Positions 17,391-26,697 of a stretch of 63,167 nt of DNA are shown one piece after another (position 1 is the first letter of the stretch; each line of letters starts with the position of its first letter). The stretch covers positions 1 to 63,167 of the forward strand of contig JAEUQO010000404.1 of assembly GCA_016789605.1 (NCBI GenBank), in the 5' to 3' direction. The position numbers and the translations under genes were made by a program. Below the pieces are notes generated by a model. It was not told where the DNA came from, did no database searches, and worked only from the letters and a program-made list of their open reading frames with translations. Source of the stretch: Acidobacteriota bacterium. Lineage in GTDB: Bacteria > Acidobacteriota > Blastocatellia > RBC074.

Positions 17391-19673
17391 ATGAGCACAA
17401 CCGAAACGACCAGCACGTGGCAACCGACGGCCTGTATTTTATGCAGCCGGAATTGCGGCATCGAAGTGCAATTGCGCGGGCGCGCAATGACGCTGATTCG
17501 CGGCGACAAAGCCAATCCGGTGTCGCAGGGCTATTTGTGTCAAAAGGCGCAGCGGTTGAATTTCTATCAGAATCACGCTGACAGATTGACTTCGCCTTTG
17601 CGACGACGCGCGGACGGCACGTTTGAGGAAGTTTCCTGGGAGACGGCCATCGCGGAAATCGCCGCGCGGCTGGTTGCCTTGCGCGACACATTTGGCGGCG
17701 AAAGCCTGGCGTATTTCGGCGGCGGCGGCCAAGGCAACCATCTGGCTGGCCCCTATGGCAAAGCGCTGCGCACGGCGATGCATACCGGCAACTATTACAG
17801 CGCGCTGGCGCAGGAAAAAACCGGCGGCTTCTGGGTGGATGGCCGGTTGTATGGCCGCCAGAATTGCCACGCAACCGAAGACGTCGAACACGCCGACGTG
17901 GTGGTGTTCATCGGCACCAATCCCTGGCAATCGCACGGCATTCGTAATGCCCGCACGTTTTTGCGCGAAATCCACAAAGACCCGCAGCGCAAAATGATCG
18001 TCATTGATCCCTGCCGCACAGAAACGGCGGCGCTGGCCGATATGCACCTGCAAGTTCGGCCCGGCACAGACGCCTATTTGCTGGCGGCGCTGCTGGCCGT
18101 CATCGTACGCGAAGGCGATGAAGATCAGGAGTTTTTGGCCAAACGCACGACCGGCTTTGATGCCGTGCGCGCCGCATTGCTGGACGTTCCGGTTGAACAA
18201 TATGCGCAAATGGCGGGCGTCGCGCTGTCTGACATCACACAGGCCGCGCGCTGGATCACCAACGCACAAAGCTGCGCCGTGCGCACAGACCTGGGGCTGG
18301 AACACACGCTGAACAGTACACTCAACCAATATTTGCGCGCGCTGTTGTTTTTGCTGACGGGAAATTTTGGCAAAGCGGGCGGCAACAATTTGCATACGGC
18401 GCTGGTTCCCCTGATGGGCCACTCACAAGAAGGCGAACAGCAAAAACGCTCTGCCGTCGGCGGGTTTCCGTTCATCACGAATTTACTGCCGCCGAACATC
18501 CTGCCGCTGGAAATTGACAACGAACATCCGCAACGCACGCGCGGTTTGGTGGTGGATAGCGCCAATCCGCTGGTTTCCATGCCCGACACGCAAGCGTATC
18601 GGCAGGCGTTTGCCAAACTCGATTTGCTGGTCGTGATTGATGTCGCCCTGACCGAAACCGCGCGCGCGGCGCATTATGTGTTGCCTGCGGCCTCGCAATT
18701 CGAGAAGTGCGAAGCGACGTTTTTCAATCTGGAATTCCCTGCCAACGCCTTTCACTTGCGACGCGCGTTATTTGAGCCCCTGCCCGGCACGCTGCCCGAA
18801 GCGGAAATTTACACGCGCTTGCTGCGCGCGATGGGCGTTTTGCCGTCTGACTTCGCAGAACTGAAAGCCGCTGCCCGGCAAAATCGTCTGGCGTTTGCGC
18901 AGGCGTTTCAAAAGTTGCTGAAACAACAACCTGAGCTGGCCGATTATGCGCCGGTCATTTTGTATGAAACGCTCGGCCCAACGCTGCCGCCGGGATTGGC
19001 AGGCGCAGCCTTTTTGTGGGCGACCGCGCACCAGTTCGCCGCCAAACATCCAGCCGCCGTGCGCCGCGCCGGTCATCAAGGCGAAGGCCCGCTGCTTGGC
19101 GAAGCTCTGTTTGAAGCCATTCTCAATTCGCCGTCGGGCATGGTGTTCAGCGTCAGCGAATACGAAGAATCGTTTGCTTTCATCCGCCACGCGGACAAAC
19201 GCGTGCATCTGGAAATCCCGGAAATGCTCGCGGCGTTGCGCGCACTGTCTGGCAACCATGCCACGCCAAGCGACGATTATCCGTTTGTGCTGATGGCTGG
19301 CGAACGGCGTTCGTACAACGCCAACACGATTTACCGCGATCCCGGCTGGCGCAAAGACGACAAAGATGGCGCGTTGCGCATTCACCCCGAAGACGCCGCA
19401 GCGCTTGGTTTGCAAGACGGCGGTTGGGCGCGTTGCGAATCCAAACGCGGCGCGGTTGTCGCGCGCGTGGCGTTGACAGATGTCATGTTGCGCGGCGTGG
19501 TCGCATTGCCACACGGGTACGGACTGGCGCACCCGGACGAATCCGGCGTGCGCCAGTTAAACGGCGTCAACATCAACGAACTGACCGCGCTGGAAGATTG
19601 CGATCCGGTCGCGGGCACGCCCTGGCACAAACATGTGCCCGTGCGCGTCAGCGCCGTTTCGTCAACCGCCTAA
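17391..19673 (+). CDS. Molybdopterin oxidoreductase (DMSO reductase superfamily) with N-terminal 4Fe-4S site
   Basis: A 760-residue protein. Start 17391 is chosen because GGAG lies seven bases ahead; 17385 is too close. Cys15-x2-Cys18-x3-Cys22-x27-Cys50 is the 4Fe-4S signature, followed by Lys as in formate dehydrogenase and nitrate reductase relatives. Further on are the bis-MGD core (VVVFIGTNPWQSHGIRNAR) and a C-terminal dinucleotide-binding barrel (LRIHPEDAAALGLQDGG). No Tat signal is visible, so it is probably cytoplasmic. The redox partner and substrate are unknown, and no electron-transfer subunit gene is adjacent. Its last four bases overlap the convergent QueA-like gene. Confidence 0.88.
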   Translation: MSTTETTSTWQPTACILCSRNCGIEVQLRGRAMTLIRGDKANPVSQGYLCQKAQRLNFYQNHADRLTSPLRRRADGTFEEVSWETAIAEIAARLVALRDTFGGESLAYFGGGGQGNHLAGPYGKALRTAMHTGNYYSALAQEKTGGFWVDGRLYGRQNCHATEDVEHADVVVFIGTNPWQSHGIRNARTFLREIHKDPQRKMIVIDPCRTETAALADMHLQVRPGTDAYLLAALLAVIVREGDEDQEFLAKRTTGFDAVRAALLDVPVEQYAQMAGVALSDITQAARWITNAQSCAVRTDLGLEHTLNSTLNQYLRALLFLLTGNFGKAGGNNLHTALVPLMGHSQEGEQQKRSAVGGFPFITNLLPPNILPLEIDNEHPQRTRGLVVDSANPLVSMPDTQAYRQAFAKLDLLVVIDVALTETARAAHYVLPAASQFEKCEATFFNLEFPANAFHLRRALFEPLPGTLPEAEIYTRLLRAMGVLPSDFAELKAAARQNRLAFAQAFQKLLKQQPELADYAPVILYETLGPTLPPGLAGAAFLWATAHQFAAKHPAAVRRAGHQGEGPLLGEALFEAILNSPSGMVFSVSEYEESFAFIRHADKRVHLEIPEMLAALRALSGNHATPSDDYPFVLMAGERRSYNANTIYRDPGWRKDDKDGALRIHPEDAAALGLQDGGWARCESKRGAVVARVALTDVMLRGVVALPHGYGLAHPDESGVRQLNGVNINELTALEDCDPVAGTPWHKHVPVRVSAVSSTA

Positions 19674-20677
19674 TCGTCGAACCCAAACACGAGGCAAAGG
19701 TCGCCGAATTCGTGCGTCAGGTAATTGCCGTCTTCGAGCGCCTGATTGACGTTGTTCAGCACGCGTTCCGGCAGAAAAGCGCGCAGCAACTGGTAATGGC
19801 TTTCAGAAACGTCGTGCGTGCCGGTCAGCAAGCCGTCCACCAATTTGCGCCGGTATCCCGGCCCCAACGTCAGCGGGGTGACGCCCGACAATCCCAGATG
19901 CGCGCTTTCCAGCGCTCGTACAACCGAGGTCCCAATGGCGATCACGCGTCCGCCGAGCGCTTTGGCTTTGCTGACAGCCGCCATAGTCGCCGCCGGAATC
20001 TCAAAGCGTTCCGCCAACGGTAACGCCTGATCAATGCGCTGATCGCCGGTTGCCGATAATCCGGCGCCGTGCGTCAGCGGCACGACCGTCACGCCTTGTT
20101 TGCGCAATTTCAACAGCACTTCCCAATTCAACGCGTGTCCGGCGCTGGGCATTTCAACCGCCCAGGGACGTCCGCTGTAAATGTTCTGCACCGACCAAAG
20201 CTGTAAATCCTCCTGCATATACGAATACTGCACCGGCTTTCCGTACCGATACAGGTTGCGCCAGAACTCCGCGCCAGACAGATTGAATGCCAACGTCATC
20301 AAACGATCTGACAAGGCGTCAGCGTTTAACACGCGCGCGCGAAAGTGTGGCGCGATCACGACCTCTTCGCCGCTGTGAACGGGTGGCGGCGCGGGACGAC
20401 GTTCTGTCGGCAAATGCCAATCGCCCGCGCCCAAGGTTACCGCCTGCCAGACGCTCGGTTCGCGCGGCGATATCAGGCGCAGCTCCAACGATTGTCCTTG
20501 GGCATTTTGGGCCTGCAACGACGCGGGCAAGGTCGCGGCATCATTCACGACCAGCAAATCGCCTGCGCGCAAATGTTCGGGCAGCGCAGCAATTCGGTCG
20601 TGTTGCAACCCGTGAGGATCAACAACCAGCAGCTTCACCTGCGGTTTGTCGGTGCGTGGCGTGCGTGCAGGTTTCAT
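19670..20677 (-). CDS. Divergent QueA-like (SAM:tRNA ribosyltransferase-isomerase family) protein
   Basis: A 335-residue protein covering the whole QueA fold. GDLLVVNDAATLPASL matches the family's GDxLVxNxTRVxPARL segment, MPSAGHALNW matches APTAGLHFT, and IAIGTSVVRALES matches the GTTSxRxLE segment. The familiar TNFHLPxS segment is replaced by TGTHDVSESHYQ, and the N-terminal LPxxLIAQxP motif is not evident, so it may not make queuosine. The ATG overlaps the SDR stop codon (TGATG), so the two are translationally coupled. Canonical QueA transfers and isomerises the SAM ribosyl group onto 7-aminomethyl-deazaguanine in tRNA. The reaction here is open. Confidence 0.75.
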   Translation of the reverse strand: MKPARTPRTDKPQVKLLVVDPHGLQHDRIAALPEHLRAGDLLVVNDAATLPASLQAQNAQGQSLELRLISPREPSVWQAVTLGAGDWHLPTERRPAPPPVHSGEEVVIAPHFRARVLNADALSDRLMTLAFNLSGAEFWRNLYRYGKPVQYSYMQEDLQLWSVQNIYSGRPWAVEMPSAGHALNWEVLLKLRKQGVTVVPLTHGAGLSATGDQRIDQALPLAERFEIPAATMAAVSKAKALGGRVIAIGTSVVRALESAHLGLSGVTPLTLGPGYRRKLVDGLLTGTHDVSESHYQLLRAFLPERVLNNVNQALEDGNYLTHEFGDLCLVFGFDD

Positions 20678-21405
20678 CAGGCCACCTCCCAGGTTGCGGC
20701 AACCACACGCGTCCCACTCGGAATGGTCGGCGCGTGTTGCATCAAACGCAGGATTTTTTCCGCCACGGCAGCAGGCGAAGGCAAGCTGGCAGGGTCAGCA
20801 TCCGGCATTGCATCGGCGTGCATACGCGTGTCCATTTCGCCGGGGTCTATGCTGAGAAAGCGCACGCTGGTGTCTGCCAATTCGGCGGCCACGATGCGCG
20901 TCAGATGATCCAGCGCAGCTTTGCTGGCGCTATACACGCCCCACGTGGGATAGGCTTCGACTGCGGCATCAGACGAAACGTTGATCACCACGCCGGTTTG
21001 CCGCAAGACCATCGAACCAGCCACGGCTTTTATCAGGCGAAACGGCCCGATGGTATTGACCTGCAAGGCACGCTCGAAATCTTCGCAATCGGTGTCGAGC
21101 AGCAAACGCAACGGCACCGGGCCGAGCGTGCTCGCGTTGTTGATCAAAATGTCTATCGGTCCCGCCAGACTCGTCGCTTGTCCCACGATGGGATAGATGC
21201 TTTCTTTGTCGCCGACATCGGCGACAATGCCAAACGCGTTGCCGCCCTGCTGGCGAATGCTGTTGACCACCTCGTCAAGCTCAGTTTGTTGACGCGCAAC
21301 CAATACAACGGTAACGCCAGCGGCAGCCAGTTGCTGCGCCAACGCCTTTCCCAATCCACGGCTGGCGCCCGTGATGAGCGCCGTTTTTCCTTGATAGTCG
21401 AACAT
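20677..21405 (-). CDS. Short-chain dehydrogenase/reductase
   Basis: A 242-residue classical SDR. TGASRGLG (12-19) binds the cofactor, NNAS is the structural motif, and catalytic Tyr158-x3-Lys162 sits in YSASKAALDHL. A good GGAGGG precedes the ATG. It is the first gene of a two-gene unit with the QueA-like gene and is transcribed away from the XRE-cupin regulator, about 100 bp away, which may control it. The substrate is unknown. Confidence 0.9.
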   Translation of the reverse strand: MFDYQGKTALITGASRGLGKALAQQLAAAGVTVVLVARQQTELDEVVNSIRQQGGNAFGIVADVGDKESIYPIVGQATSLAGPIDILINNASTLGPVPLRLLLDTDCEDFERALQVNTIGPFRLIKAVAGSMVLRQTGVVINVSSDAAVEAYPTWGVYSASKAALDHLTRIVAAELADTSVRFLSIDPGEMDTRMHADAMPDADPASLPSPAAVAEKILRLMQHAPTIPSGTRVVAATWEVA

Positions 21406-21468
21406 AAGTCACTCCCTCCTTCTTCGATGCGCGCATCATACGCACTTGCCGTTGATATACCGTCGGTT

Positions 21469-21497
21469 TTGACAATGCATTAGCCGAATGCTAACAG
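21469..21497 (+). promoter_or_regulatory. Promoter of the XRE-cupin gene with an internal inverted repeat
   Basis: TTGACA at 21469-21474 and TAACAG at 21492-21497 are 17 bases apart, a plausible sigma-70-like promoter. The spacer contains GCATT-N5-AATGC (21477-21491), an inverted repeat well placed to be the operator of the regulator itself or of the divergent SDR unit. The -10 match is only moderate. Confidence 0.5.
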
Positions 21498-21504
21498 GAT
21501 AACC

Positions 21505-22068
21505 ATGAAAGAAGACGCGCTCGCCCGACACATCGCAGACAACATCCGGCAATTGCGGCAAAGCCGTAACCTGACACAAGACCAACTGGCCCGTTTGTCT
21601 GGCGTGCCGCGCCCGACCTGGTCAAATCTGGAATCGGGCACCGCCAATCCGACGGTTTCCGTGCTGGCCAAAGTCGCCGCCGCCTTGCAGGTGCCGGTGG
21701 AAGAACTGATCAGTCCTCCCAAAGCGCAAGCCAAACTCTTCCGCGCCAAATCCATTGCGCAAAAACAACGCGGCGGAGTGCTCATCCGCAAACTGTTGCC
21801 TGACCATCTGCAAGGAATGGAATTGGATCGCATGGAGTTTGCGCCCGGCGCGCACATGGCAGGCGTGCCGCATCGGCTGGGGACGCGCGAATATCTGGCT
21901 TGCGAATCCGGCCAGATCGAATTGGTGGTAGCCGGAGAAAAGTACGAACTCGCGGCGGGCGACGTAGTGGTCTTTCGCGGCGACCAAAAACATTCCTACG
22001 CCAACCGAAGCGCAACCGTGGCGGTCGCTTACAGCGCGATCATTCTGGGGCCGGGCCGCATTGCCTAA
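21505..22068 (+). CDS. XRE-family transcriptional regulator with C-terminal cupin sensor
   Basis: A 187-residue protein. An N-terminal helix-turn-helix (LTQDQLARLSGVPRPTWSNLESG, about 23-45) is followed by a cupin fold (about 100-180; GDVVVFRGDQKHSYAN is motif 2). AGGA precedes the start. Regulators of this design usually repress or activate a neighbouring metabolic gene in response to a small ligand bound in the cupin. The divergent SDR and QueA-like pair is the obvious candidate target. Confidence 0.88.
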   Translation: MKEDALARHIADNIRQLRQSRNLTQDQLARLSGVPRPTWSNLESGTANPTVSVLAKVAAALQVPVEELISPPKAQAKLFRAKSIAQKQRGGVLIRKLLPDHLQGMELDRMEFAPGAHMAGVPHRLGTREYLACESGQIELVVAGEKYELAAGDVVVFRGDQKHSYANRSATVAVAYSAIILGPGRIA

Positions 22069-22371
22069 ACCCCGGCAGCGAAAATTTGCGCGAAGCGAAT
22101 TTTTGACAGCCTCCTTCAGCCTGTTGTATACACGCGCCGTTGACGGCAGTTTCGCTTCTTATTTGTTTTCAAATACAACCAGAGAAAAAGCAGCAGGCCT
22201 GTTCCCAGATATTCGTAACGCAGGCTCAGGCTATGGCGTCTGTTCGTTTGTCCCACAATTTCTGACACCAGCAGTACCAACAAAACACATATTCATCAGC
22301 GGGCTGTGTTGCCTTGTAATAACGCAGCCCTGCAATCAACCCAGAGCTTTGTGCCGCGAGGTAAACCCACC
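22069..22371 (+). promoter_or_regulatory. Leader region with a strong sigma-70-like promoter for the 22372-31881 gene run
   Basis: This 303-bp interval has no convincing gene. It contains TTGACA at 22103-22108 and TATACA at 22127-22132 with an 18-base spacer, the best sigma-70-like match noticed in the window. A leader of roughly 230 bases would follow before the DUF885 gene. No riboswitch or terminator structure was recognised in that leader. Confidence 0.6.
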
Positions 22372-24363
22372 ATGAGCAATATGAGAATCCGTGTCGCGTT
22401 TGGCCTGTTGGCCATTTTGGCGCTTTGTGTCGGACTCTGGTCCAGCACGCCGCCAGCAGCATCTGCCTCTCATTCATCCAACCCATTGCCGACCAGCGAC
22501 AATGCGCCAGGCGTTAACGAACTGGATACGTCAAAAAGCGAAATACGCAGCGTGATCGAACGTTACAACGCTGATCGCGGCAGTTTGTCGCGCTCTTATC
22601 CGGTCGAATCGTCGCCCGCGCGCCAACAACGCTTCAAAGACTTTTACACTGATTGGCTGGCGTTGCTGGGCAAGTTGAGCTTTGACACCTTCAGCCCCGA
22701 AGGCAAAGTGGATTACGTGCTTTTCAAAAACCACCTTGAGCACGAATTGCAGCAGTTGAATTTGCAAACGCAAGCTTTGGCTGAAATCGCGCCGCTGGTG
22801 CCTTTTGCCCAAACAATCACTGAGCTGGCCGAAGCCCGTCGTCGCATGGAACCGGTGGATTCGCCCAAAGTCGCGGCGCTGCTCAACGATCTGAACAAGA
22901 AGATCGAAGCGGCGCGGCGCGGCGTCGAAACAGGGCTTCGTTCGGAACCCGGCAAATTGAAAAAGACGGTTGCCAACCGCGCCGCAACGGCGGTCAACGG
23001 GTTGCGCGGCACATTGCGTACCTGGTTTGGCTATTACAACGGTTATGATCCGCTGTTTACCTGGTGGGCGGATGAACCATATAAAGCCGTGGATCAGAGC
23101 CTGGGCAATTACGCCACGTTTTTGACCGAACGTGTGGTCGGCTTACGCGGCGGAGATGCCGCGCCCACGATGGCGGCGGCTGGCGGCGGACGTGGCGCGG
23201 GTGCTCCGGGCGGTGGCGCGGGCGCGGGCGCAGGCGGACAACGCGGTGGCTTTGGCGGGGGAAATTTCGGCGGTGGCGCAGGCGGATTTGGCGGCGGCGC
23301 GGGGCGCACGACGAATGCGCGCGCGGGCGATGCCAGCGACATCATTGGCGACCCGATTGGCCGCGAAGCCTTGATGGTTGAACTGGCCTCGGAAATGATT
23401 CCCTACACGCCGGAAGAGTTGATCGCCATCGGCTGGAAGGAACTCGCCTGGTGCGAGGCGGAAATGAAAAAAGCCGCCCGCGAAATGGGATTTGGCGACG
23501 ACTGGCAAAAAGCGCTGGAACACGTCAAAAACAAATACGTTGAGCCGGGCAAACAACCGCAACTCATCAAAGACCTCGCCCTCGAAGCCATCGAATACGT
23601 CGAGAAAAACAATCTGGTCACCGTGCCGCCGCTGGCGCGCGAATCGTGGCGTATGGAAATGATGACGCCCGAACGCCAGTTGGTCAGCCCCTTCTTTTTG
23701 GGCGGCGAAGTCATTCAGGTGTCGTATCCGACCAACACGATGGCACACGAACAAAAGATGATGAGCATGCGCGGCAACAACCCGCATTTTTCGCGCGCGA
23801 CCGTTCATCACGAACTTATCCCCGGCCATCATCTGCAAGGTTTCATGACGCAACGGTACAAACCCTATCGCGGCTTGTTCAGCACGCCGTTCTGGGGCGA
23901 AGGCTGGGCGCTCTATTGGGAGTTGTTGCTGTGGGATCGCGGCTTTGTCAAAACGCCGGAAGATAAAATGGGCTTCCTGTTCTGGCGCTCGCATCGTTGC
24001 GCCCGCATCGTCTTTTCGCTCAGCTTCCACATGGAAAAGATGACGCCGCAACAATGCATTGACTTGCTGGTGCAACGCGTCGGCCACGAAGTGGACAACG
24101 CCACCGCCGAAGTCCGCCGCTCTTTCGGCGGCAGCTATGGCCCGCTCTATCAGGCGGCGTATTTGCTGGGTGGCCTGCAGATTTATTCGCTGCACAAAGA
24201 ACTGGTAGACAGCAAAAAAATGACCGACCTGGACTTTCACGACACCATCCTGAAAGAAAACCGCATTCCCATCGAAATGGTGCGCGCCATTTTGACCAAA
24301 CAAAAACTCACGCGCGATTTCAAATCGAGCTGGAAGTTTTACGGGCCAGTCACGGTTCAGTAA
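22372..24363 (+). CDS. Exported DUF885 family peptidase-like protein with glycine-rich insert
   Basis: A 663-residue protein with a hydrophobic N-terminal signal (GLLAILALCVGLW). The DUF885 signature HHELIPGHHLQGF lies near residues 480-492. Its H-E-x3-G-H-H arrangement points to a metal-dependent peptidase. An extremely glycine-rich stretch (about residues 266-313, encoded around 23171-23310) interrupts the ordinary sequence and is probably an exposed flexible loop. There is no strong ribosome site: the ATGs at 22372 and 22381 are both usable. It is the first gene of the run behind the promoter at 22103. Confidence 0.85.
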   Translation: MSNMRIRVAFGLLAILALCVGLWSSTPPAASASHSSNPLPTSDNAPGVNELDTSKSEIRSVIERYNADRGSLSRSYPVESSPARQQRFKDFYTDWLALLGKLSFDTFSPEGKVDYVLFKNHLEHELQQLNLQTQALAEIAPLVPFAQTITELAEARRRMEPVDSPKVAALLNDLNKKIEAARRGVETGLRSEPGKLKKTVANRAATAVNGLRGTLRTWFGYYNGYDPLFTWWADEPYKAVDQSLGNYATFLTERVVGLRGGDAAPTMAAAGGGRGAGAPGGGAGAGAGGQRGGFGGGNFGGGAGGFGGGAGRTTNARAGDASDIIGDPIGREALMVELASEMIPYTPEELIAIGWKELAWCEAEMKKAAREMGFGDDWQKALEHVKNKYVEPGKQPQLIKDLALEAIEYVEKNNLVTVPPLARESWRMEMMTPERQLVSPFFLGGEVIQVSYPTNTMAHEQKMMSMRGNNPHFSRATVHHELIPGHHLQGFMTQRYKPYRGLFSTPFWGEGWALYWELLLWDRGFVKTPEDKMGFLFWRSHRCARIVFSLSFHMEKMTPQQCIDLLVQRVGHEVDNATAEVRRSFGGSYGPLYQAAYLLGGLQIYSLHKELVDSKKMTDLDFHDTILKENRIPIEMVRAILTKQKLTRDFKSSWKFYGPVTVQ

Positions 24364-24398
24364 GGACGGCAGACCGCCCCTTCATTCGCGAGGGAAAC

Positions 24399-25397
24399 AT
24401 GAAGCGTACGGAGCAGCTCCAACAACAAGCGGCGGCGTTAACGCGGCGCGACTTTTTACAGCGAACCGCCGCCTCTGCCGTTGCGCTAAGTTCGGCCAGA
24501 ACCTCCGCCGCGGCGTTGGCGCTGGCTCCGCCGCTCGTTCCGGCGATTGACACCCACACACATTTTTACGATCCGGCGCGACCGCAAGGCGTTCCCTGGC
24601 CCAAACCGTCAGAAACACAACTCTATCGCACCTACCTGCCGCCGGAATTCCAAACATTGACGGCGACGCACAAGGTCGTAGGCACCGTCGTCGTCGAAGC
24701 CAGCCCCTGGGTCGAAGACAACCAATGGGTGCTGGATTTGGCGCAAGAGCATCCCATCATTGTCGGCTTCGTCGGCAACCTGACGCTGGGACAACCGGAA
24801 TTTGCCGCGCAGCTAAAACGCTTTTCCCGCAATCCGCTGTTTCGCGGCTTGCGCCTGGGCGAACGCGCCTTGGCCGCCGGAATCTCTGACACTGCCTTCA
24901 AAAACGATTTGCGCCGTCTGGCTGACCAACGTCTGACGCTGGATGTGCTGGGCGGCGAAGCCTTGTTGCCGCTGGTGGTACAAATCGCCAAACTCGCGCC
25001 CCGGTTGCGTGTGGTGATTGATCATTTGCCGTTTGGCAATTGGGACAACGATGCGGCAAGCGCGCGGCGCGCCCTGACCGAAATCGCGCGCTTGCCTAAC
25101 GTCTACGCCAAAGTTTCTGGGGTCGCACGGCAATCCGCCGGACGCCCGATCACAGACCTGGCCTATTACCGCGCCGGATTGGATGTGCTGTGGGAATTGT
25201 TCGGCCCCCGTCGTTTGCTGTATGGCAGCAACTGGCCCGTCAGCGAACGGGTCGCGCCGTATGCCACGGTGCATACCATCGTGCACGAATATTTCGCCGA
25301 CAAAGGCTCATTTGCCGCTGCACAATTCTTCTGGAAAAACTCTCACAACGCCTATCACTGGCTGCCGCGTGGCGCAGCCGCCCAGCTAAAACCGTGA
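24399..25397 (+). CDS. Tat-exported amidohydrolase (TIM-barrel metal-dependent hydrolase)
   Basis: A 332-residue protein with a Tat motif TRRDFLQRTA after a short N-terminal extension. DTHTHFYDP supplies the metal-binding H-x-H of the amidohydrolase-2 group. VIDHLPFG and YGSNWPVS match the later metal and catalytic segments of that group. Relatives hydrolyse lactones or decarboxylate small acids; the substrate here is unknown. GAGGG precedes the start. It overlaps the kelch gene by four bases (GTGA), so the two are probably co-translated. Confidence 0.87.
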   Translation: MKRTEQLQQQAAALTRRDFLQRTAASAVALSSARTSAAALALAPPLVPAIDTHTHFYDPARPQGVPWPKPSETQLYRTYLPPEFQTLTATHKVVGTVVVEASPWVEDNQWVLDLAQEHPIIVGFVGNLTLGQPEFAAQLKRFSRNPLFRGLRLGERALAAGISDTAFKNDLRRLADQRLTLDVLGGEALLPLVVQIAKLAPRLRVVIDHLPFGNWDNDAASARRALTEIARLPNVYAKVSGVARQSAGRPITDLAYYRAGLDVLWELFGPRRLLYGSNWPVSERVAPYATVHTIVHEYFADKGSFAAAQFFWKNSHNAYHWLPRGAAAQLKP

Positions 25398-26659
25398 AAC
25401 ATCTATTGCTGACATTTGCTCTGTGTCTGTTCTGCTGCGCCTTTTGCCCGGTCACGACCGGCGATGCGCCCGCCGAACCGAAACCGCCCGTGCCGCCGCC
25501 AGCCGGTTCATCGCCCACGGTGCGCGATTCGTGCGCCAATTTCTGGACGCTGACTCCTGCCGCCAACAACACGCGAGAATTGCGCGTTTTGCCCGCGCAA
25601 GCGTCGCAAAGCTGGCAAACAACCGACATCAAAGGGATCACGCCCGGCTCTTGGCAATCCGTGCGTGCTGACGAATTGGGGTTTGTCTGGTTGCTCAGCG
25701 CACAACGCACGCTGCGTTTCGATCCGCGCAAATTGCAGGAACCTGCGGTCGAAATGCCCTTTGCCCCGACTTCGGTCGCCACCTCAAAAACCTGGCGCGT
25801 CGTATCGCGTATGCCCGCCAGCAACCACGATCTGACGGCGGCAGTGTTGGGCAACAAGATGTATGTGTCGGGTGGATTGACGGCGGAATGGGGTCTTCCG
25901 ACGGCATCGCATCCGTTTGCAGAGCTCTGGGAATTGAACGCGCAAACCTGGCGCTGGCGCGTCGCAACACGGCTCAGCCGTGAACGCATCTACTGCGCGA
26001 CGGCCACCTTTGCGGGCAAGATTTGGGTGCTGGGCGGCGATGTGCTCGAACCCGACGGCAAACGCGAAGCGACCACGCTGACCGAAATCTATGATCCGCG
26101 CACCGGGCAACTTGCGCCCGGCCCGCCAACCCAAATCGCGCGCCCGATGCCGGTCGCGTTTAGCGCCAACGGACGTCTGTACATCGTGGGCAATCCGCGC
26201 GGCGCGTATGACCAGCCCGGACAAATGGAAAGCCTGGGCCCGGGAGAAACGGCCTGGCGACGCGAACCTGACGGCCCAACTGGAATGGGGCCGCTCGCAG
26301 GCGTCGCCCACGAAGGTAAACTGTATGTGCTGGTACCCAAACAAGGGCTGGCGATTTTCGACACCCAAACGCGTACCTGGACGCTGGAAAAACCCGCTGC
26401 CATCCAACGTTCCTGTCAGATGGCCGTCTACCGCCAGGAAATCTGGTTGCTGGGCGGACGCGACACAGCCAGCGAAGAGTTGACGCAGATTTACAATCCG
26501 CGCACACGGCAATGGCGCAACGGGCCGTCATTGCCCAGACCGTTGTCCTGGGGCGCAGCCGCCACAGTCGCAGGCAAACTGGTAGTCACCGGCGGCGCGG
26601 GCAGTTACGGGCGCGACTATCTTTACAACGACCGTACGTTTGTCTTGCAAGAACGCTAA
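25394..26659 (+). CDS. Exported kelch-repeat beta-propeller protein
   Basis: A 421-residue protein. The GTG at 25394 is chosen because it overlaps the amidohydrolase stop and gives a signal peptide (MKHLLLTFALCLFCCAF, possibly a lipoprotein). Kelch-type blades follow: GNKMYVSGGL, GKIWVLGGDV, NGRLYIVGNP, QEIWLLGGRD and GKLVVTGGAG. The N-terminal Pro-rich linker is short. Propellers of this type bind ligands or partners and are seldom catalytic on their own. A role with the co-translated amidohydrolase is inferred from the overlap. Confidence 0.82.
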   Translation: MKHLLLTFALCLFCCAFCPVTTGDAPAEPKPPVPPPAGSSPTVRDSCANFWTLTPAANNTRELRVLPAQASQSWQTTDIKGITPGSWQSVRADELGFVWLLSAQRTLRFDPRKLQEPAVEMPFAPTSVATSKTWRVVSRMPASNHDLTAAVLGNKMYVSGGLTAEWGLPTASHPFAELWELNAQTWRWRVATRLSRERIYCATATFAGKIWVLGGDVLEPDGKREATTLTEIYDPRTGQLAPGPPTQIARPMPVAFSANGRLYIVGNPRGAYDQPGQMESLGPGETAWRREPDGPTGMGPLAGVAHEGKLYVLVPKQGLAIFDTQTRTWTLEKPAAIQRSCQMAVYRQEIWLLGGRDTASEELTQIYNPRTRQWRNGPSLPRPLSWGAAATVAGKLVVTGGAGSYGRDYLYNDRTFVLQER

Positions 26660-26697
26660 ACCGTCCACTTCATCATTACGACAAAGAGAGTTCAGAC

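Noticed and set aside
23143..24303. 386-residue frame opposite the DUF885 gene
   Set aside because: The plus-strand gene carries the H-E-x3-G-H-H motif and a signal peptide. The antisense frame reads as low-complexity Phe/His/Arg with no domain.
26512..26697. Upstream extension of the RbsB-like gene
   Set aside because: The extension overlaps the kelch gene in another frame and precedes a perfect lipoprotein signal, so the ATG at 26698 is the start.
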